A stretch of DNA of 64,000 bases. Origin: JAEXNA01 sp037189585. GTDB lineage: Bacteria > Vulcanimicrobiota > Xenobia > Xenobiales > JADMJV01. Positions 26,058-34,738 of this stretch are shown here, in pieces; position 1 is the stretch's first letter, and the number at the start of each line of letters is the position of its first letter. The stretch spans positions 62,001-126,000 of the forward strand of contig JBBCJA010000010.1 in assembly GCA_037189585.1 (NCBI GenBank), read 5' to 3'. Position numbers and translations under genes: made by a program. Under the pieces are notes generated by a model. That model ran no database searches. It saw only the letters and a list, made by a program, of their open reading frames with translations, and was not told the origin of the DNA.

Positions 26058-26729
26058 CTAAAGCGTGTTCACTTTTCCGACCGATCGTAGGAGAGCCATC
26101 GGTAACTCCTCGATGGAGCCCAGAATGAAGTCCGGCTTGATCTGACCCGACAAGCTGCCGTTACCATAAGCGGCAAAGTAGGTTACCGCTTGACAGTCTC
26201 GTCCCATGAAGATTCCGACCTCGGAATCTTCCACGTGATGAACTTTCCCGTGACCCGGGAACTTGGCCAGCAACTCCTGGAGATAGCGGGGGTCCGGCTT
26301 TCCGAACACACTGTCGTCGGGGGTCTGCATCTGTTCGATCAGGTCCCATAGACCTATCGCCTTGAGCGCCGCGGTCTGGGTCGCGCGGTCACCAGAGGTG
26401 CAAGCTCCCACTCGAAAGCCGGATTCACGCAAGCCGGTCAGAACATCGAAAGCCCCCCGATAGGCTCTGGCCAAAGCCGGAAGATTCTCGATGTAAAAAG
26501 GACGAACATAGGTCTCGAAAACCTCCCCCACCGCGGCTTCGGGGCAGCCCAAGCGGCGCAACATCTCCAGGGCGGGTAGTCCCACCAGGGAAAGGATGGC
26601 TCCCGGATCACCGACCTCGACTCCGACTTGCTCGAGGCCGAAGCGAAAGGCTTGAACATTGGCCTCCGCGGAGTCGATCAAGACGCCGTCGAGATCAAAG
26701 ACGACAATAGGCTCTCCGCTCTCGGACAC
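26058..26729 (-). CDS. HAD-superfamily hydrolase (phosphoglycolate-phosphatase/beta-PGM type)
   Basis: The 223-residue protein has HAD motif I VVFDLDGVLIDS (nucleophile and acid Asp), a helical cap (about 20-90), motif II (GACTSGDR), motif III lysine in FGKPDPRYLQE and motif IV VEDSEVGIF. Substrates of this subgroup are small phosphorylated metabolites such as phosphoglycolate, sugar phosphates or PPi; the precise one cannot be told. The GTG start at 26729 lies two bases after the stop of the large secreted protein gene, so the two are co-transcribed. Confidence 0.9.
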   Translation of the reverse strand: MSESGEPIVVFDLDGVLIDSAEANVQAFRFGLEQVGVEVGDPGAILSLVGLPALEMLRRLGCPEAAVGEVFETYVRPFYIENLPALARAYRGAFDVLTGLRESGFRVGACTSGDRATQTAALKAIGLWDLIEQMQTPDDSVFGKPDPRYLQELLAKFPGHGKVHHVEDSEVGIFMGRDCQAVTYFAAYGNGSLSGQIKPDFILGSIEELPMALLRSVGKVNTL

Positions 26730-26731
26730 CG

Positions 26732-28825
26732 CTACTTACCATCCCCCTGCAGCACATCGCCCACCAGCAACAAGCCATCCGGAACCACGAAGGCCGCGCT
26801 GTGATAATCGCGAAGTTTACCGATCTCATAAGCCAGCGGGCGAAAGTCGGGTCCCAGGAAGAGTAGCGCTCCCTTGGCCATCGAGTAGACGCCGTCGACT
26901 TTTTGATGCCCGATGGCCAGCACCTGGCCCCGTTGTCCGGAACGAAATCGATTCCAGCTCTCCAGGCTGGTCAAGCTTGGCTTCTGCCCTGTGGCCGCGG
27001 CCAAAAGGTTACGCAGGAGCCGCTGCGTCTTTCCACCGGAGATATAAAACCAGTTGTCTTGAACCGTGTAGGACAAAAGCCCGTCCTCTCGGCCCTTCAC
27101 CTCAAGTCCATAGACGGATTTACTTTGAGGTGCCTCCCCAAGTCGTTTCTCGAGCGCTGAAGTCAGTGCTTCCCGAGCCTGCGCGTCCACCACCTGAAAG
27201 GCCACCGTGAACGGCATCCGAGGGAACTTGGGCGGACCCTCCGGCGCCTCTTCGATGGGGTCCGAAACCTGGTCATCAGATTCGCCCTCCACCGAATCCG
27301 AATCTGGGGCGGGAGGCGTGAGCTCTCCATCAGGGCCTATGACTGAATCCGAGCTCTCCGAGTCCGGCCCCCCCGTCCCTTCATCGGGAATAGGCTCCGC
27401 CGGCGGCATGGAACTCATAGCCTCGGCGATCTCCTCGAAGGCGCTGACGAAAATATCGACGCGTTCAAAACTCAGAATAGCCCAGCCGTCGACCAGGTCG
27501 TCAAAGCCTTTCTCGGCATCGAGACCTAGGAAACCGGCCCAGATGTCCTCGGCGTTCTCGACGTCGACCTTAGCCTCCGGCGACAGTGCGACCAGCGCGT
27601 CAAAGAACTTCTTCGACTTACGATAGTCCGCCGCGAACGCGTTACTGATGTCCCAGGGTATATTTTCCGCCACCAGATCCGCCTGGGGATTACCGCCGGC
27701 GGACTTCTGGAAGAAATTCTCCAACTCCGAGCCCTTCGGAGGATTCATAGCCACGAACGCCTCCATTCGGCACTGGGAATCCTCATGCGGGGTCAAAGTG
27801 TAGCCCACCGGACCTAGCACGGATAGCATTCTAACCGCTTCCCGAGGCATTTCTTTCTCTACCGCCTTAGCAAGCCTGGGTAGGTTGGCATAAGCCGCCA
27901 CCGGGGCATTCATGTCGAGATTCTTAGCCACTCGCGCGAATCCCGGATTCTTGGACCAGCCAGCCCCTTTCCCGTTGAGCGAATTCAAGAACGTCCCCAG
28001 ATTCTGCTGGCGGTCAGAAACCACGAGCCAGGGTCCACGCAGCGTCGCTACAATCGACGTTCCGGAGCGCCAGAAGCCTCCCTCGGACGGCCCCCAGAGC
28101 CCATCGGCGATGCTTTTCGCAGCCTCGCTGTTCTTAACTCGAATGGCCAACGCGTAATCCAAAGGAACGGGGGGAGTACTGGGGGCTGTGTTTTCGCCAT
28201 ATCCGTCAGGGCCAAACACCGGAGCCGGTCCGAGCTCTCCGAGTTCACTCAGCTTCTCGTACTTGACCCGAAGACGAAACGCCTTCCCGCCGTCGGTTCG
28301 CTCGTATTTGTAGCTAACCCCATCGGGCAACGACACATCGTAGTAGCGGACCTCATCGATAAACTTCTGAAAATCCTCGGGGTAGGAATCGTTCTCTACC
28401 TTGTACGACTCCAGGTCCGAGACCAGAGACTGCATTTGGGAGACAGCCCATTCGTGCTCACCTCGAAGCCTGCTATTCCGGAGGTAGGTCGCCAGGCCTG
28501 AGCTCTTCTTAGGATCGGAGAGGACCGCGCCGAGAATCGTGCCTTCGAACGTTTCCAACAAGTCCCATACCGGATCGACGCCGAGAAGACTGGCTCCACC
28601 TTCAAAAATCAACCTGATGAGAGGCTGCTCCTTGAGAATCTCGGTTTCGACCGTCGCGGTGCTGTAGCGCGCCGGAAGGATTCGGAAGGCGATGTCACTA
28701 TTGGCCGGCGGCTCAGGAAGCGACTGCCCGAAGGCCGGCAGGACGGAAAGCGCCCAACCACAAGCCAACAGTGACACCCTTGTCCCCCAATGTCTCTTTT
28801 TCAGTCCTCGGCCCAACGCTCCCAT
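26732..28825 (-). CDS. Large exported protein, DUF3352-like with a pseudopilin-like segment
   Basis: The 697-residue protein has a signal peptide (about 1-33, ending near AFGQS). Residues 125-165 (MQSLVSDLESYKVENDSYPE) resemble the globular part of GspG-type pseudopilins. Later parts (WRSGTSIVATLRGPWLVVSD, NLGTFLNSLNGKG, VAAYANLPRLAKAV, ILSFERVDIFVSAFEE) resemble the repeated beta-rich modules of DUF3352 proteins. A strongly acidic Pro/Ser/Asp-rich spacer lies at about 475-540. The function of these proteins is unknown. The ATG at 28825 has an AAGGGG eight bases upstream. It is first of a two-gene unit with the HAD hydrolase. Confidence 0.72.
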   Translation of the reverse strand: MGALGRGLKKRHWGTRVSLLACGWALSVLPAFGQSLPEPPANSDIAFRILPARYSTATVETEILKEQPLIRLIFEGGASLLGVDPVWDLLETFEGTILGAVLSDPKKSSGLATYLRNSRLRGEHEWAVSQMQSLVSDLESYKVENDSYPEDFQKFIDEVRYYDVSLPDGVSYKYERTDGGKAFRLRVKYEKLSELGELGPAPVFGPDGYGENTAPSTPPVPLDYALAIRVKNSEAAKSIADGLWGPSEGGFWRSGTSIVATLRGPWLVVSDRQQNLGTFLNSLNGKGAGWSKNPGFARVAKNLDMNAPVAAYANLPRLAKAVEKEMPREAVRMLSVLGPVGYTLTPHEDSQCRMEAFVAMNPPKGSELENFFQKSAGGNPQADLVAENIPWDISNAFAADYRKSKKFFDALVALSPEAKVDVENAEDIWAGFLGLDAEKGFDDLVDGWAILSFERVDIFVSAFEEIAEAMSSMPPAEPIPDEGTGGPDSESSDSVIGPDGELTPPAPDSDSVEGESDDQVSDPIEEAPEGPPKFPRMPFTVAFQVVDAQAREALTSALEKRLGEAPQSKSVYGLEVKGREDGLLSYTVQDNWFYISGGKTQRLLRNLLAAATGQKPSLTSLESWNRFRSGQRGQVLAIGHQKVDGVYSMAKGALLFLGPDFRPLAYEIGKLRDYHSAAFVVPDGLLLVGDVLQGDGK

Positions 28826-28871
28826 ACATATGCCCCTTTGAAGAAATTTCTCGTCCAGCGTTTTCCCCGCG

Positions 28872-28888
28872 TGAAAGGATCCCTTTCA
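28872..28888. promoter_or_regulatory. 17-bp perfect palindrome in a divergent promoter region
   Basis: TGAAAGG and CCTTTCA flank three bases, between the divergent starts at 28825 (minus) and 28947 (plus). Its size and placement suit an operator for a dimeric regulator serving one or both genes. No clear -35/-10 pair could be assigned. Confidence 0.35.
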
Positions 28889-28946
28889 AGACAAGCCTCT
28901 AAAGATGTGGAAAGGAGGAAGGACAAGGCATCCTGAAAACGCTCAG

Positions 28947-29696
28947 ATGACCTGCCCGAAGTGCAAATATCAAAATCTTCACGGGGCCAATTTTTGCGAA
29001 AAGTGCGGCCTGGATCTCAAAGCCGCGGCGAAAGCCGCCGCCAACCCCATGCCCACTCCCGTCCCGCCCTACGGATACGGCTCAAGCTACGGCTCCGGTT
29101 ACGGAAGCTCCGGCTCCTATGACTCTGGCCCCTACGGCGGGTCGACCTCTGGTTACACTCCGTCTCCCAGACCGAGTGCCGCGCCCAGACCGGTTCCGGC
29201 GCCCCGCGCGGGTCAATCCGCGCCGCCTCCTCAAACGCAGCCTCCGGTTCCGGTGGCACCTCCGACGCGTCCTCCCGAACCGGAAAGACCCTCGCGGGGA
29301 GGTCGAATCTCAGCTCCTCCCTCCGCTCCATCGGTACCAGCTGCGACACCCGAACCGCCACGCCGCCCCGAACCTCTTCCTTTTGGCCGACTCGTGGCTA
29401 GCTCGGGCACAGAATTTCCCTTACGCTACGACGACAATCTGATCGGGCGGGCCAGTCCCAGCGAAGGGATCAGCCCCATGGTCGACCTGACCTCGGCCGA
29501 CATCTCGGGCTCTGTTTCCCGCCGTCACGCGCGCATCGGAAAAGACGACTCCTCCATCTACGTCGAGGACCTGGGAAGCTCCAACGGAACACGCCTCAAC
29601 GGGCAGGCACTACGAGCAGGCATGCAAGCCCCCCTCAACGACGGAGATGAGGTCATCTTCGGCTCGCTTGTCTTTGTCTACCACAAGATATCGTAA
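28947..29696 (+). CDS. Zinc-ribbon / FHA-domain protein
   Basis: The 249-residue protein begins with a zinc ribbon (MTCPKC...FCEKCG, paired CxxC), followed by a low-complexity Gly/Ser/Tyr-rich stretch (about 40-75) and a Pro/Ala-rich linker (75-150). A C-terminal FHA domain runs from about 160 to 245: LIGRASPSEG, SGSVSRRHARIGK, VEDLGSSNGTRLNG, LNDGDEVIFGSLVF. FHA domains bind phosphothreonine peptides, so this is a candidate reader of Ser/Thr kinases such as the one at 37754-41515. ATG 28947 gives the ribbon-first form; an in-frame ATG at 28905 exists, and the GGAGG at 28915 is too far from 28947 to settle it. It overlaps the next gene by one base (TAATG). Confidence 0.88.
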   Translation: MTCPKCKYQNLHGANFCEKCGLDLKAAAKAAANPMPTPVPPYGYGSSYGSGYGSSGSYDSGPYGGSTSGYTPSPRPSAAPRPVPAPRAGQSAPPPQTQPPVPVAPPTRPPEPERPSRGGRISAPPSAPSVPAATPEPPRRPEPLPFGRLVASSGTEFPLRYDDNLIGRASPSEGISPMVDLTSADISGSVSRRHARIGKDDSSIYVEDLGSSNGTRLNGQALRAGMQAPLNDGDEVIFGSLVFVYHKIS

Positions 29697-31552
29697 TGAT
29701 GGAACAATTTCAGACTTCGTATGACGCCAAGCCGTTGCGCGACTGGGCGGTGGGTCAACCCATCACCACACTACCCGGACTTTTCCGCCAGGCGGTGGAG
29801 ACTTCGGGCGACCGGCCCTTCTTAGGAGCCAAACAAAACGGGAGCTACCAATATCAAACCTATCGCCAGGTGGCCGAGTTGGTGGACCAGTTCTCCGCCC
29901 AACTGTGTGAACTCGGACTGCTTCCGGGCGACCGAGTCGCTCAGATCTCCAACAACCGCCCCGAATGGGTGATCACCGATCTGGGAACCTTGAACTCCGG
30001 CGGCGTCCACGTACCCCTCTACTCCACCGTGTCGGTGGAGGCTTTCTCCTACATCCTCAACGACTCCCAAGCCAAGTTCTTGATCCTGGAAACCTCCGAG
30101 CATGTGGAACTTCTCCGTCAATCCCACAAGGAGCTTCCTCATCTAGCCGGGGTGGTCACCCATACTCCCTTCGATAAAGGCGATATCGAAATTCCTATTT
30201 GGTCCTGGGATGAGTTTTTGGACCTGGGAGAGGTCGGAATCGATCACTTCCGGGAAACCCTACAGGAGCGACAGGCCGCTCTCCAGACCACCGATGTCTG
30301 CTCTTTCGTCTATACCAGCGGCACCACTGGAGAACCCAAGGGCGCTATGCTCATGCACGGCAACTTTGTCTCCAACGCGTTGTCTGTACGGCCTAACATC
30401 AAAGTGGAAGCCGGCGACATTGAGTTGTCCTTCCTACCGCTGTCCCACGTCTTCGAACGAACCTTGTACTACCTGGTGGTCAGCCTGGGCGCCACCATCG
30501 CCTACGCCCAAAGCATGGAGACCGTGCGCGACGACATTCTCGAGGTACGGCCCCATCTGGTGGCCAGCGTCCCACGCCTGTACGAAAAGATCATGGCCGG
30601 TGTCCAGCAGAAGGCTCACAATGCGCAAAGCTTGCGCCGTACCCGCGGGCACCTCTTCGAATGGGCCATCGAAACCGGTCGTCGCCACCACGCGGCACGT
30701 ATGGCTGGCCACGTCCCGCTGGCTTTGAAGCTCGAATATCAAGTGGCTACCAAACTGGTGCTGGGCAAAATCCACCAGGCGACCGGAGGCCGGATCAAAG
30801 TCTTCGCTTCCGGTGGCGCACCACTGCGGGCCGACGTCTGCCAATTCTTTCTGGCCGCCGGGTTCGTGCTTATCGAAGGCTACGGACTGACCGAGACCAG
30901 TCCTGTGATCACCATGAATCCTCCGGAGAATCCGAAGGTGGGAACGGTGGGAAAAACGATCGGCTACGTCGAGGTCAAGATCGCCGAGGATGGAGAGATT
31001 CTTTCCCGCGGGCCCCACATCATGGCCGGCTACTTCAACAAGCCTGAGGCCACCTCGGAGGTCATCGACGATGAGGGCTGGTTTCACACCGGTGACATCG
31101 GAGAAATGGACTCGGAAGGCTACTTGCGGATCACCGACCGCAAGAAGGAGCTTCTGGTTCTCTCCAACGGCAAAAATGTCGCCCCCTCCCCCATCGAGCA
31201 AGCGATCAAAGAGTCGCCCTATATCGAGCAAGCGATCGTGATCGGGGACAACAAGAACTTCGTCTCCGCCCTGATCGTCCCATCCTACGAGGGAATCAAG
31301 TCCTGGTGCTCAAGCCAGGGCCTGACCAGCGACCCGGCAGGTCTCGCCGCCGACCCCAAGGTCTATGAGCTCCTCACCCAGGAAACGGTGAAGGCCTGTC
31401 AACGCTTCTCCCACTACGAGCAGGTCAAAAAAATAGCCGTCCTGCCCCGTGAGCTGAGTCAAGAGGCCGGCGAGCTCACACCGACGTTGAAAGTCAAACG
31501 GCGCGTCGTCAACAAACACTTCAAGAAAGAGATCGACGGCATCTATTCGTAA
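29696..31552 (+). CDS. Long-chain fatty-acid-CoA ligase (AMP-forming, FadD15-like)
   Basis: The 618-residue acyl-CoA synthetase has the AMP-binding motif FVYTSGTTGEPKGAMLMHGN, LSFLPLSHVFERT, FASGGAPLRADVCQFFLAAG, EGYGLTETSPVITMNPP, the hinge region EGWFHTGDIGEMDSEGYLRI and the lysine motif ITDRKKELLVLSNGKNVAPSP. This is the large bacterial subgroup near mycobacterial FadD15, which activates long-chain acids as CoA thioesters at the membrane. It starts at the last base of the FHA gene stop (TAATG), implying coupling. Unlike the enzyme at 16329-17981 it keeps the Gly-Glu-Pro-Lys-Gly form of an acyl-CoA ligase. Confidence 0.92.
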   Translation: MMEQFQTSYDAKPLRDWAVGQPITTLPGLFRQAVETSGDRPFLGAKQNGSYQYQTYRQVAELVDQFSAQLCELGLLPGDRVAQISNNRPEWVITDLGTLNSGGVHVPLYSTVSVEAFSYILNDSQAKFLILETSEHVELLRQSHKELPHLAGVVTHTPFDKGDIEIPIWSWDEFLDLGEVGIDHFRETLQERQAALQTTDVCSFVYTSGTTGEPKGAMLMHGNFVSNALSVRPNIKVEAGDIELSFLPLSHVFERTLYYLVVSLGATIAYAQSMETVRDDILEVRPHLVASVPRLYEKIMAGVQQKAHNAQSLRRTRGHLFEWAIETGRRHHAARMAGHVPLALKLEYQVATKLVLGKIHQATGGRIKVFASGGAPLRADVCQFFLAAGFVLIEGYGLTETSPVITMNPPENPKVGTVGKTIGYVEVKIAEDGEILSRGPHIMAGYFNKPEATSEVIDDEGWFHTGDIGEMDSEGYLRITDRKKELLVLSNGKNVAPSPIEQAIKESPYIEQAIVIGDNKNFVSALIVPSYEGIKSWCSSQGLTSDPAGLAADPKVYELLTQETVKACQRFSHYEQVKKIAVLPRELSQEAGELTPTLKVKRRVVNKHFKKEIDGIYS

Positions 31553-31728
31553 TGCCACTGGTGTTCTCAAGGAGATCTCCTTGACGGCTCGTCTGGTTAC
31601 TGAGTCGGCAGCTCGATTGCGACCGTTAACTCACCCAGGTGTCGTAGTCAAGACCCCCGACCTAGCTCAATCTTTGGCCCAGCCCGCCATGGAGGCGAGA
31701 TCAAGTGTCGGCGCTACCAAGGCCTGTG
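31553..31728. other. Convergent spacer with an 18-bp perfect palindrome
   Basis: This 176-base gap separates the ends of the acyl-CoA ligase (plus) and lysC (minus). It holds a perfect palindrome at 31567-31584 (TCAAGGAGATCTCCTTGA) fifteen bases after the ligase stop. The palindrome has no loop and no T-tract, so a terminator role is uncertain. I see no gene in the rest. Confidence 0.45.
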
Positions 31729-32931
31729 TCAGACCGACAAAAAGTGCTGATGTAGCGCCTGCACGGCAAGCGGAACGTCGCCCTCGCTGACCAAGAGCGA
31801 GATGGTGATGTTGGAGTCGGTGGAGTGGAGCACGGTCACGTCCGCTTCGTGCAGGCAGGTTAGGATCTGTGCCATGACGCCGGGGGTGCCGCGCATTCCC
31901 GCGCCGACCAGGCTGATCTTGGCGCACTGGTGGGTCGCCTCGTAAGGGATCTCCATCTCCTGGAGGACCTGCTCAGCCTTTTCCTGGAAGGCTTCAGTGC
32001 TGACGATGGCGTGGCAACGGGAGGGCGTGATGTTGATGAGGTCGAGGTTGACGTTGGCTTTGGCCAGCCGCTGCAACAAGTCGACCTGGGCCGCCCGGTC
32101 TCCCACCTGCATGGCCACCCCTGTCATTCCGAAAATATGGGCGATTCCGGTGATGACTCGCTCGCGTTCGTAGGCCTGGCGGGGAACGGCGCGCGCCATG
32201 TAGGTCCCGGGCTGTTCGTTTAAGGTGTTTTTGATCCAGACCGGGACGCCGTGCTCATCGGCCATCTCCACAGCCCGAGGATGGACAACCTTGGCTCCCT
32301 CACTGGCCAGTTCGCCCATCTCCTCGAAGTTGATCTGTTGGAGGATCTCGCCACCCTTGAAAACGCGCGGGTCGGCTGTCATCACCCCATCGACGTCGGT
32401 GTAGATCTCGACGAAATGCGCCCTCAGACCCGCGCCCAGAGCGACGGCGGAGGTGTCGCTCCCTCCTCGTCCCAGGGTGGTCACGTCGCCCAGCGAGTTG
32501 ACCCCTTGAAATCCCGCGACCACAGGCACCCCTCCAGAGGCGACGTAGGCGGCCAGGCGCTCGGTATCGATCTCGAGAATCTTGGCGTTGCCTGCCATGT
32601 CGGTGGTCTTGATACCGGCCTGCCGCCCGTCGAAAGCCCGACTGACGATACCGTGGCGCCGCAGAGCGTGACTTAAGACCACGCAGCTGATCACTTCGCC
32701 GCAGGCCATCAAACAGTCGAGTTCAGCTAGATTTTTGAACTCCGCATCGTCCTTGACCAGCCCCAACAGGGAATCGGTGGCGTACGGCTCCGGCGCGCGA
32801 CCCATGGCCGAGACCACGACCACCGGGCTGTCGCCGCGCCTGATGGTAGCCTGAACCTTCTCGATAATCTTCTGGCGAGACTCGGGGCTAGCCACCGAAG
32901 TGCCCCCGAACTTCATCACAACGATACGCAT
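31729..32931 (-). CDS. lysC: Aspartate kinase
   Basis: LysC phosphorylates aspartate at the entry to Lys, Met, Thr and diaminopimelate synthesis. The 400 residues have the kinase start VVMKFGGTSVASPES, LGRGGSDTSAVALGAGL and EIYTDVDGVMTADPRVF. Two C-terminal ACT domains (about 265-400, including GVAMQVGDRAAQVDLLQRLAK and SLVGAGMRGTPGVMAQIL) are expected to bind lysine and/or threonine for feedback control. It is the last gene of a minus-strand run with asd and dapB just upstream. Confidence 0.96.
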   Translation of the reverse strand: MRIVVMKFGGTSVASPESRQKIIEKVQATIRRGDSPVVVVSAMGRAPEPYATDSLLGLVKDDAEFKNLAELDCLMACGEVISCVVLSHALRRHGIVSRAFDGRQAGIKTTDMAGNAKILEIDTERLAAYVASGGVPVVAGFQGVNSLGDVTTLGRGGSDTSAVALGAGLRAHFVEIYTDVDGVMTADPRVFKGGEILQQINFEEMGELASEGAKVVHPRAVEMADEHGVPVWIKNTLNEQPGTYMARAVPRQAYERERVITGIAHIFGMTGVAMQVGDRAAQVDLLQRLAKANVNLDLINITPSRCHAIVSTEAFQEKAEQVLQEMEIPYEATHQCAKISLVGAGMRGTPGVMAQILTCLHEADVTVLHSTDSNITISLLVSEGDVPLAVQALHQHFLSV

Positions 32932-32936
32932 CGAAC

Positions 32937-33935
32937 TTACCCCGCGATCAAGGCTTCCGCGATCTGAATGGCGTTGGTCGCAGCCCCTTTGCGCAGATTG
33001 TCGGCCACCACGAACATATGCCAGCCTTTACTGTCATCGGGGTCACGCCTAACACGCCCAACCTGAACGCCATCGATGTCCTCGGCTGTCTTAGGTGTTG
33101 GGTAAGGCAGGTCACCATCGTACACGATGACGCCCGACTGGTTTCGTAAAAGCTCGATGACCTTCTCGCGTGAAAGATCATCTCGGATCTCGAAGTAGAG
33201 TGACTCGGCGTGGGCGTAACGAGTGGGAACGCGCACGCAGGTTGCGCTCACCTTCAAGTCGGGTAGCTCCAGGATCTTCTTGGTTTCGTCGATCATCTTT
33301 CGTTCTTCGCCGGTGAACCCATCCGGCTCAAAGCCGCCGATGTGAGGGAACAGGTTGTTGGCGATGGGATGGGGATAGACCGAGGGCTTGGAGCCCTCTT
33401 TCCCGTTGACGAACTCTCCCATTTGACGGTCAAGCTCCTCAATGGCTGGCTTTCCTGTTCCCGAGACCGACTGATAGGTGGAGACGATCACGCGCTCGAG
33501 TCCGTGAGCCTTGAACGGCTCCAACACGACCACCATCTGGATGGTGCTGCAGTTCGGATTGGCGATCAAGGTCGGTTTCGCGCCCAAGACGTGAGCGTTG
33601 ACTTCTGGCACCACCAATGGAACTGTCTCGTCCATTCGAAAGAATGAGGAGTTGTCGATCACCACGGCCCCCTGCTCGCGGGCCTTAGCCGCGTATTCTT
33701 GTGAGGCGATCTCTCCACCGGCGAAAAGAGCGTAGTCGATCCCCGTGAAATCAAAACCGGACACATCTTCCACCGTCAACGCGCGGTCGCGCCAAAGGAT
33801 CTGACTGCCGGCCGAACGACTGGTGGCGGCGACCCGGAGCTCTCCCACCGGAAGATTGCGCTGGTCCAAGACCTGCAACATTTTCTCACCCACCGCTCCG
33901 GTAGCTCCGATGACGGCGAAATTTTTCAGACTCAT
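32937..33935 (-). CDS. asd: Aspartate-semialdehyde dehydrogenase
   Basis: Asd reduces aspartyl phosphate to aspartate semialdehyde with NADPH. The 332 residues include VIGATGAVGEKMLQVL, the active-site Cys in IANPNCSTIQMVV, QSVSGTGKPAIEEL, PHIGGFEPDGFTGEE and the catalytic-His region CVRVPTRYAHAES. It lies five bases before lysC and overlaps dapB by four bases, so three lysine/DAP genes are co-expressed. Confidence 0.96.
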   Translation of the reverse strand: MSLKNFAVIGATGAVGEKMLQVLDQRNLPVGELRVAATSRSAGSQILWRDRALTVEDVSGFDFTGIDYALFAGGEIASQEYAAKAREQGAVVIDNSSFFRMDETVPLVVPEVNAHVLGAKPTLIANPNCSTIQMVVVLEPFKAHGLERVIVSTYQSVSGTGKPAIEELDRQMGEFVNGKEGSKPSVYPHPIANNLFPHIGGFEPDGFTGEERKMIDETKKILELPDLKVSATCVRVPTRYAHAESLYFEIRDDLSREKVIELLRNQSGVIVYDGDLPYPTPKTAEDIDGVQVGRVRRDPDDSKGWHMFVVADNLRKGAATNAIQIAEALIAG

Positions 33936-34738
33936 TCCAAAATACTCTCCAGGCCGACGGTAAAGCCGGTCATCTCACGAACTTTACGGGCTGCTAAGAG
34001 CACCCCCGGCATATAACTTTCTCGGGCCCAGGCATCGTGACGAATGGTCAAGGTTTCTCCTGGAGCCGCCAAAATAACCTCTTGATGCGCCTGCAAGCCC
34101 GGCAGGCGCACCGAATGGATACGCAAGCCGCCCATCGTGCCGCCCCGCACCCCCTTGATGCTCTCCTCCGATTCAATAGGAGCTCGAAAGCCGTCGGGGC
34201 GAGCTTTTCTCATCATCTCGGCAGTACGACGCGCGGTTCCGGAGGGGGCATCAAGCTTCTTTTCATGATGCATCTCGATAATCTCGGCCCAACGGAAATA
34301 CTGGGCCGCCTCACGCGCGAATTTCATCATCAAAACGGCACCCAGGGCGAAGTTATTGGCAAAAAGAACTCCATTTTTCGTGGCCGCCTCAGAGATCTCT
34401 TGTTCGTCGATGGCGGGAATGGAGGTCGCTCCCACCACACAAGAGATATCATGACGCAAGGCGATCAAGACGTGGTCCTTGACCACCGGTCCGAGAGAGA
34501 AATCGATCAAGACTCCCCCCGCAGCCTTCGGGATGGCGACCTCGGGGTCGTCCTCCAACAAGACGCCGCAAGGCTCGGCTCCGATGATAGTCCCAATATC
34601 TTGGCCGATCTCACGCGATTTACCCAGAGCCGCGACCAACCGAAGGTCCACTTGCTGCAGTACCGCCTGAACCGTCTCGCGGCCCATCCGGCCGTTGGCT
34701 CCGGCGATCACTACCGGAATATCATCAAGCTCGCTCAC
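33932..34738 (-). CDS. dapB: 4-hydroxy-tetrahydrodipicolinate reductase DapB
   Basis: DapB reduces 4-hydroxy-tetrahydrodipicolinate in DAP/lysine synthesis, supplying peptidoglycan. The 268 residues have the Rossmann motif VIAGANGRMGRETVQAV, NFALGAVLMMKFA, and the catalytic/substrate motif EMHHEKKLDAPSGTA with its His pair and Lys. It overlaps both neighbours by four bases. No dapA is present in the window. Confidence 0.96.
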   Translation of the reverse strand: MSELDDIPVVIAGANGRMGRETVQAVLQQVDLRLVAALGKSREIGQDIGTIIGAEPCGVLLEDDPEVAIPKAAGGVLIDFSLGPVVKDHVLIALRHDISCVVGATSIPAIDEQEISEAATKNGVLFANNFALGAVLMMKFAREAAQYFRWAEIIEMHHEKKLDAPSGTARRTAEMMRKARPDGFRAPIESEESIKGVRGGTMGGLRIHSVRLPGLQAHQEVILAAPGETLTIRHDAWARESYMPGVLLAARKVREMTGFTVGLESILE

